Part shown: positions 57,401 through 64,000 of the stretch, one piece after another | How the letters are laid out: the number at the start of each line of letters is the position of its first letter | How positions within the stretch are numbered: the stretch's first letter is position 1 | Translations under genes and position numbers: made by a program | The notes under the pieces: model-generated | Told to the model about the DNA's origin: nothing | What the model saw: only the letters and a program-made list of their open reading frames with translations | The model's database searches: none | NCBI RefSeq assembly: GCF_051020765.1 | Contig: NC_134932.1 | Location: 7,626,001-7,690,000 of the forward strand | Source of the DNA: Lasioglossum baleicum | Lineage: Eukaryota; Arthropoda; Insecta; Hymenoptera; Halictidae | Reading direction: 5' to 3' | Length of the DNA: 64,000 nt

Positions 57401-60371
57401 TCATGCGGTAGCTTGCGAACTTCAATAATATCTTGCCATGACCTAACGCGGGTTTGGGCGCTGCTCTTCCACTGCTGTTGGCCAATCTTGACAACGAGAA
57501 CCTGAAAGATAATACTTTTTCAGGAGAGCAGCGTCCCGTCCGGTATTTTCGGCTAGATTTTTGTCCCTTTGGTCACCCGTGCTGATTTTGTGCTGGAAAG
57601 ATGTTCATACAATACGATAAGAAACCGTTTTATATAGAATGAAGGAAGTAGACGCAGAATGCTCAGGTGGTTCTTTAACTCTTCCGGTTTATTTTTCTTA
57701 AAAAGTTTACATCTCTGCATTGTGCTGTTCTGTCTAATAATGTCAGGATACTGTCGGATGTCTGGCAACCCTTTATTCGCGTCTGCGAGCCTCGAGCATC
57801 TGGAAAAGTACATGTTCCATGCTGATATTGACATTGCAGAGGTCGCAGGATTTTATTTCCTGTTTTATTATATTGTAGGAGAATGTAATATTTCTCTATA
57901 TGCTATTCTTGCTATTCCTTTCGTGAAAGTGTACGCGTATGGCGAACTTTATTTTCCTGCTTTTCACACAGGAAATTTGTTCCTCTCTTGTCATATTAGT
58001 TTGATCGTATATTCCTTAGTGTGTGTCTATCCGGCTCATCTGGCGTCGAAGGTTGCGACTGTCCACTATTTCTCGGAGCGTTGTGTCCGTTTCGTTCGGA
58101 TAGGTACGTTTAAACTCTCGGACGAGAACAGTTCTTAGAATCGGATGACAGAAAATCGGTGCGCGCCACGAGAGTAAAACTCCGCGATTTCTCGGATCCG
58201 ACCGAGCAAAACGCTTCTGACTTAGCTGTCCCGGCGGTTTCGAGAGTTTCGTTTACGAAACAGCAACGTACCTGGAATGGAAAGGACGATCCGGATGCTG
58301 GTCGGCGTTTCTGTGAAGACTGTCCTTCCCTCTCGCGTTCTGCACCATTGATCAGGAACGAAGAATATCAGGGAACGATACGATATCCGATCGAATGGCT
58401 GCTGGTATCGAGAAACGTGAAATTTACTGGTACGACTGGGCGCGCAGACTCGTTTCGAGCGGAGCTTTAAGCTCGCCTTAACGTTGCGCCACTTGGACGG
58501 TGGTCCGACGAGACCTCCCCGCTCCACCTGGCTCGCCGGTATTCTCTCCAGGTATATCTTGCTGTTCCTCTTCTTTCCTCTTGTTTTTTCCAATAAAGTC
58601 CGACGCGGTCTTATTTACATGCGCCCGGATCGCACGCGCCGATCCTCGTTGTTCGCAGTTTACAATTTCTTCGGGATCGTAAGAAGCTCGGAATAAATTT
58701 TCGACAGCGTCCACCGTATTTTCCATGGACCGCTCCGTCGTAAAAACAGTCGGTCCGCGGACAAAGTTCAAGAAGGTGGACACCGAAATGCGCCGGCTCC
58801 TATCCGGGCCGGTTGCCAGGATTTCTGTTTACAAACGCCAAAAATGACAAAGAGCAACCAACGATGGAAAAGTTTGCCCTCGCTCTTTTTACGACGCAGC
58901 CCCCTTTCTTTAAGCTCGTTTCTTTCGCACGGAGATTCCAGCCATTTCTTTACGAGCCACGTCGCGGGTATCTTATCAATTTTCGCAGCGAACTTTCGCC
59001 CCGTCGAACGATCCGACGAGAGATCTATGTGTCCTCTTGTCTGGCAGCGCGCGCGCCTTCCGCCGCGACTGACGGCGATATTTATCGCGGAATTTGAATT
59101 AAATTGATGCCGGCCAATCGAAACCGGTTAGCGTTTTCATTGGCTAATACTCGCGATACAGTTAGCCGCGTGTCGGCTGCATTGATTGCGCTAAAATAAA
59201 ATCCGACGACGCGACGACGCCCGAACGTGTTTTCGAACGGTCCGCTGCGCTGGCGTGTACAAGCTCTGCACGACGGTTCTCTTCGTCGTCGTCGTCGTTT
59301 TTCGCCGATCTAGAACGAGCATCCGGATCGATGCGAATGCTCATTAACGCCCTCAATCTCGGAAACCTTCCACTTTCGAAACTTTTCTATGCCCGTCCAT
59401 CAGCGTATTCAAACCATAGAACCGTCGGCCGCGCGAAAAGTCTCGTTTTCGGGGTTTCTTTTTTCGCCCGTTGGCCGTTGCAGCGCGTCGCGCGATAAAT
59501 TAAGTGTTAATGCAACTTTTGCGTTTCCGCGGGAAGATTCTTATTTGCCCAGGCGAACGTAGTTCGGAACTTTCTCCTCGAATTAGTTAGCGGCTTTTAC
59601 TGAACTTCCTAATATAGCGGTCGCTCTCAGGAGATCCACCAGAGATAGCTCATTGTCTGCCAGGGATTCTGCGGATTCGCACGTGACGATTTATACATAC
59701 GTTACACGAGCCCGCGATCGCGAATATCGCTGAGGACCGAGCCGATGCTGTGGAATCTCCAATTAGTCGTATTTAGAGCGACGCAATGAGGGGACTATCG
59801 AGTTTGTTATCAAGTCATCTCTCAAATTGTCACCAAATATTTAAATCTTCGGGTAAAGATCTTCACTATTTTCCAAATGTGGGTGAGCTGAAGGAAAAAT
59901 GTTTTTTAAACAAATGCGAGTTGCTAAGAATTATCCATCCCTCTGAAGGCGCACACCTTTTCAATATTCCACGGACCCAGGGCATTCGAAAATTCCACAA
60001 ATATGACTTTTGGAGTCAGAGATACCAGTCCCCTCTCACCGGTTCAATCTTCCGTCTCTTTTCATCTCTGGACGACCGTAGCGACCACGTCACGCCACCA
60101 CGAGACGGTTTCGTGCGTAGGATCTTCCGTTTATTATTCGGTTCACGACTGGTCCTTCTCGAAGAGAACTCGAAGAGACGAACGCGACGAGTCTATTACG
60201 TAGAAAATCTCCCTAGGAATCGTTTTCAACTTGGTTCTAGGAACACCTCGGGGAGTCTTCATACTTTGACGTGCTCACAAAATCGAATTCTTTCTGGTTG
60301 AACGTTCTCGCGATCTTATACCCTTCAAATCTAATCCTGATGCATGTGCTATAAACAAATGGAAAAAATTA
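54401..60371. other. Non-coding stretch, CT-rich leader-like DNA then mixed
   Basis: No supported gene. Impure CT repeats occupy about 54609-54690, and a GACGAGGAC-type repeat lies near 54875-54900. A G-rich patch (about 55755-55780) precedes AT-poor DNA to 57500. Frames of 121-171 codons (55940-57505, 57659-58138, 59786-60301) show no domains; the 159-codon frame at 57659 is hydrophobic mainly because the strand is T-rich. A minus-strand junction TTTCCATTCCAG followed by GTACGT lies at 58266-58284. Confidence 0.45.
54609..54690. repeat. Impure CT-rich low-complexity tract
   Basis: Blocks of CT units interrupted by CGACGATCG and ATGGTCCG. It accounts for the Ser/Leu- and Arg/Glu-rich frames at 54393-54866. 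Confidence 0.85.
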
Positions 60372-60849
60372 CACTGTCCAACAAATTTCAAGTTTTTTTA
60401 TGGTTTCAATATACTGTTGGGTCCTTCTTATAGAGTTTTTTGCGCTGATTCCGAATCTGCTCTATCGCGTGGTATAGTTTGATTTTCCGCTGGACCCTAA
60501 TTTTTTGAGATAAATTGAAAAATATCCTCAAAAATTGGTGCAAAAGTGGCGTCTCTCCGTCTTTAATCATTGTTTAAACATGTTTAAACAATCATAATGT
60601 ATTAATATTGGATACCATTGTATTCGGGAAAGTCTACAGAATCTTTTGCTGTATAGAACAATTCAATATCTTTTATAGTAACATCACAATATTTGTTTAA
60701 AGTTGAAAACTATGTTTTTTTTTCAAAGCCATGTTTTTCAAAAACTGTGCGTATAGGAGAAAAATTAAGGACAATTTCGGAATCAGCGCAAAAAACTCTA
60801 TAAGAAGGACCCAACAGTATATTGAAATCAAATTTCGTGTTGGACAGTG
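60372..60849. mobile_element. CACTG-ended MITE (478 bp), CACTA-like
   Basis: Inverted ends of about 80-90 bp begin CACTGTCCAACA and share ATATACTGTTGGGTCCTTCTT and GCGCTGATTCCGAA on both sides. The left arm carries a 12-bp insertion. TTA flanks each end, a 3-bp duplication. CACTR ends with 3-bp duplications are features of the CACTA (EnSpm) group; this is an inference from ends alone. The interior has no transposase. Confidence 0.8.
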
Positions 60850-63140
60850 TTATCATATTTGCATTGCAGTACAAAACTGTGGAGATATTAGTAGAATTCA
60901 CGAACTATTGTCGACTCGTTACAACAATTAAACGAGAAAATACATTTTTATTTAATGTCTGTCACCTAATTGAGCCAACAAATTGTCAGTTTCGTCAGAA
61001 AGAATGAATTTTTCGGTGATCGTAGAGTTCTCGAAGGAACGGTGGGAACAAAGGGAGCCACGGAATACCGGAAATCGGTTGGCCATTGTGAATCCATGCA
61101 ACAATTTCATGTATCCGCGTTACCTCGCACGCACGCACGCACACTCGGGCACGCACGCGTGCGAGATCCGCGTGAGGGATGAAATTTCAGTTGGCACGGT
61201 TGCTATTGTCCCACCGCTGTCCCACTACGAACTCCGTTACAATATTTCTCGTCAAACAGCCGTTCATTCTCCTCGGAAGTTACTGGGACATGTTACTCAA
61301 CGGAGAAACTATTGTATGTCTGATACAGTTAATCGGAAGAGCTAGGAAATTTCATACTCCTCCGCTTCGTTTTTTTCTACGGATCCTGAGACACAGGCAA
61401 TCTAACCCCGTCGCATTCCGTGAACTTTTTATTACGGACTGCGAGCCGCTCGAACAAATTGCGTCTCCTGGAAATTGAAAACGTAGATTTTCCAGGCGGA
61501 AGGTACAATATGTTTCTCTCTTATAAATTCACTTACTTTCTTCTTCACGATTACTGTGAAACGCTTGATTTCGCTACGGCTCTACTGCAATTCGCTGAAC
61601 TGAACCAAAATATGAAACTCTGATAGAAAAATTAGTGTCAAATATTTTGAGGAACGTACAAGGACTAGGCAAGCCCCATTCGAAATATTTGAACATTGAT
61701 ATGTAGCATAAATAATGTGCGTAGGTAGCGTTCATCACAGAAAATAATTATTCACTAAATTTTTTAAACGATTGGTCGATAAGACAATTTTCGAGTTTCC
61801 GATTAAACGGTTCTTGCATACTTGTTTTGTGGTCGGTTGAAGGATTATTTCGAATGAACTCGGACTCGGAATACAAGATTGCGGGGCGATGATCTTTGCG
61901 AGATGGAGAAGTGGTCTCCAGAGCCGGGACACGGATAGATTCCAGATAGCAGGGCGTCTCGCGTCGTCAGCATTTGTATTCCCCGGACGATCTCACAATT
62001 TCTACCTGACAAATTTTCGAGCCAGCCTCGAGATTGTCCGTTTCCGAATTGGCTCGAAAGCGAAGATGCACCGAGAGGAAAATGATCGTTAGGGGTGCAA
62101 GTTCGACGTTCAGCGTCGCGGCGACGTCGACGATCCTTCGAACGACCTCGTTGCATGCAAATGAATCGCGGGGGTCAGGAGACGATATCCAGTCGCCGCT
62201 GAATGGGAAGTCGAAGATTCGATCAGGATGCGCGAACGTTTCTCACGCATCTGTTGAATTCTAATATTCGGCAGAAATTGTCTCTCAAATATGTCGATCA
62301 TATTATAATAGCCTTTTTCCAACGCGTGTTCACGATTATGGCCGTTCTTTGATCTGGTTTGGATAAAATCAAGCGATTCGTAGAGGATCAGGCTACACAA
62401 TTTTCTTTTTCGAAATTATTTTCGTCATAAATGGAACAGATTTCAAAGAAGTTGCGTAGTGACTTTTTGTCGGTATTTCTTCGGGTTCTGCAGGTGTGTA
62501 AATTTTGTAAAGAATAAATCTCGCGTAGGAAAGAGGCACGAAAGAATATGATTAAAAAGAAATTAGTGTCGAGGGTGGGAAACAGAAATGTGTTTCCGTA
62601 ATTGTATGGTTTGGATCGTGGCTGGACACACGTTTTATAACAATGTATAATCTGGCGTAACAACGAACGATTGGAAACACCTGCGGAAACAGTTTCTCCA
62701 CCTGCCAAAGGTGCACGAAAGAATGGATGTTCGTTGTCACGCTTGGGTCGCTTCTGCAACTTCCCACGATCGGAAACTACGCTTCAGACGGTGTCCTAGT
62801 TTCCAATCGAACGCTAGCAGGTTTAGAGGCTGTCCTGATTATAAGCTCCATTATCATAACTTACTACGGCACGATGGAAATACAGAGCAAAAACTTCCTC
62901 TCAGCGAAATTATCAGAATTTCTATCGTGCAGTAATGCACGCTTCCGATATACATATTATAAGAGCTTCCGAAAGCCAGACTCGGATAGTAAATAAATAA
63001 AATTTTTCCAAATCGATTGTAAGTCATAGAAGTTAGATAACAATGTATTCCTTCTTTCAATAAGTCCTACATGTCTAAAATAACGTAGCCACATTCTTAA
63101 ATTCATCTAATGTTTTTACATTTTCGTTTTCCACTCATCC
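60850..63140. other. Non-coding stretch
   Basis: No supported gene. A frame open from 62661 to a stop at 62994 includes a hydrophobic stretch (GLEAVLIISSIIITYYG) and an AATAAA beside the stop, but has no recognised family and ends close to MITE-B-like sequence. A CACG-type repeat lies near 61128-61160. Other frames up to 123 codons are unremarkable. Confidence 0.4.
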
Positions 63141-63174
63141 ATTTTTGTTATAAATGCATAAAATCCGCAGTATA
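63141..63174. mobile_element. MITE-B right-end fragment
   Basis: TTATAAATGCATAAAATCCGCAGTATA matches the MITE-B right end. A possible worn left end (AGACTCGGAT at 62979) would give a unit of about 200 bp, the usual size, but flanking bases do not match. Confidence 0.6.
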
Positions 63175-63523
63175 GAAATTAGTACATAACATGACTTTGT
63201 ACTTATTGTGGATGGTAAAATATCTCTGAATGAAGTTTATATTTGTCCTCGATTCTTGTAAACACTTCTGTCAATTACGTTTTGCCTCGATCACTAGCCA
63301 GAGAGGCACAGTCCAGGAATGATTAACTGTTTCTTTCCTCGAGCTCGCTGGACTCTGAATGAGTTAGAAAATAGACTGAGAAACATACGTAAAAAGTTTT
63401 CTCAGTAAACTATAGAGTACGCTAACCGGTGGGGATGGAACTTGACTAACAACTAGCCACAGAAACAGCTAACCTAACAAGTAACTTCACAGATTCCTAT
63501 GGACTTTGTATTATGAATTCCTA

Positions 63524-63525
<2 letters not shown>

Positions 63526-63579
<54 letters not shown>
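63526..63579. repeat. CT microsatellite (27 units)
   Basis: 54 bases of uninterrupted TC, the longest pure microsatellite in the window. It ends directly in AG followed by GTAAAC, so it forms a strong polypyrimidine tract before a splice-like junction. Confidence 0.97.
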
Positions 63580-63581
<2 letters not shown>

Positions 63582-64000
63582 GTAAACTTAACAATTTCAT
63601 TGAATATAATCACTAGCGATCAAATATCCAAGAATATAAAGTTTTTCTACTAATTCCAAGCATTTCTAGAACAATCCTTCACAGAGAAAAGTCTATCCGG
63701 TCTTTTGCGTTCTTATAAAGAGCCGAACAGCACAGTCCATCCGCCATCCGTGTCAGCCGCGCAAACATAAATTTGCATGTAGCCCCGCAGCTTAGAGGCA
63801 AAATATCGTTGGCCAAATACTGCCGCGAACGATTAATATCCCGCAGGTTCGGACTACATTAACGTGGGCAGCGCCCGGGAGGTTTGAAATCCGCAAACGT
63901 CCGCCGATAGCCAATCGAGGCTCGATTGCAGGGAAACGGGATCGAGGGCGGGCGGGCGCGTGCAAAAACACAGCCGCGAAATTAATCGAGGCTATGTAGG
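63580..64000. other. Non-coding window end
   Basis: AT-rich then CpG-rich DNA. No feature seen up to the window edge. Confidence 0.5.

Noticed and set aside
57659..58138. 159-codon hydrophobic frame resembling a membrane protein
   Set aside because: Hydrophobicity follows from T-rich DNA; no family recognised and no gene signals around it.
59786..60301. 171-codon plus-strand frame
   Set aside because: No recognisable domain, an overlapping second frame, and no splice or conservation support.
1..64000. tRNA, rRNA, snRNA or CRISPR
   Set aside because: No cloverleaf with a GGTTCRANNCC box, no rRNA core and no spaced repeat-spacer structure was found by eye. The tandem arrays are head-to-tail without spacers.

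Overview
This window looks like non-coding chromosomal DNA from an insect, most likely a hymenopteran (bee, ant or wasp). The grounds are a patchwork of AT-rich and CpG-rich GC stretches, many short DNA-transposon derivatives (hAT-, piggyBac- and Tc1/mariner-type), GA/CT microsatellites, no operon-like gene packing and no long conserved reading frame. The order is an inference; no marker gene fixes it. There is no sign of bacterial, viral or organellar origin.

No complete protein-coding gene can be supported. Most open frames of 60-210 codons have the composition of the surrounding DNA, overlap on both strands and match nothing I recognise. The best coding candidates are fragments: a minus-strand internal exon near 31.8-32.0 kb with a strong splice donor and a Cys-x-Cys motif; a plus-strand first exon at 36.93 kb encoding a textbook signal peptide and a possible phase-1 donor; two short secreted-peptide-like frames (28.50 and 42.42 kb); and two putative micro-exons (0.78 and 11.01 kb). 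Together these suggest long introns or sparsely genic DNA with genes on both strands.

The well supported content is mobile DNA. (1) 'MITE-B' is a hAT-type family with termini TAGACTGCGGAT. It has four copies with perfect 8-bp target duplications (3.5, 6.4, 19.6 and 35.1 kb), end fragments elsewhere, and two copies linked to tandem arrays of about 134-140 bp units. (2) 'MITE-A' is a second hAT family (CAGAGTTGG termini) at 18.7 and 23.4 kb. (3) piggyBac-like TTAA elements lie at 6.2, 16.3, 18.6 and 31.3 kb; two of them host hAT insertions. (4) A TA-flanked 894-bp Tc1/mariner-like element at 7.5-8.4 kb still carries a broken transposase DNA-binding region. (5) A 685-bp nearly perfect palindrome of Tc1 type lies at 35.5 kb, and two small mariner-type MITEs at 16.96 and 21.2 kb. 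(6) A CACTG-ended element with TTA duplications lies at 60.4 kb. (7) A foldback element has two copies (2.1 and 44.3 kb) that differ by a symmetric loss in both arms.

Layout: 0-6 kb AT-rich then GC-richer with two inverted-repeat elements; 6-9 kb a nested transposon cluster; 9-14 kb plain; 14-15.5 kb satellite-like array with a nested element; 16-24 kb the densest transposon zone; 24-35 kb mostly plain with two candidate coding pieces; 35-37 kb large palindrome and signal-peptide exon; 37-54 kb mostly plain GC-rich DNA; 54-57 kb CT-rich, promoter-like GC DNA; 57-64 kb mixed, ending in a 54-bp CT microsatellite beside a splice-like site.
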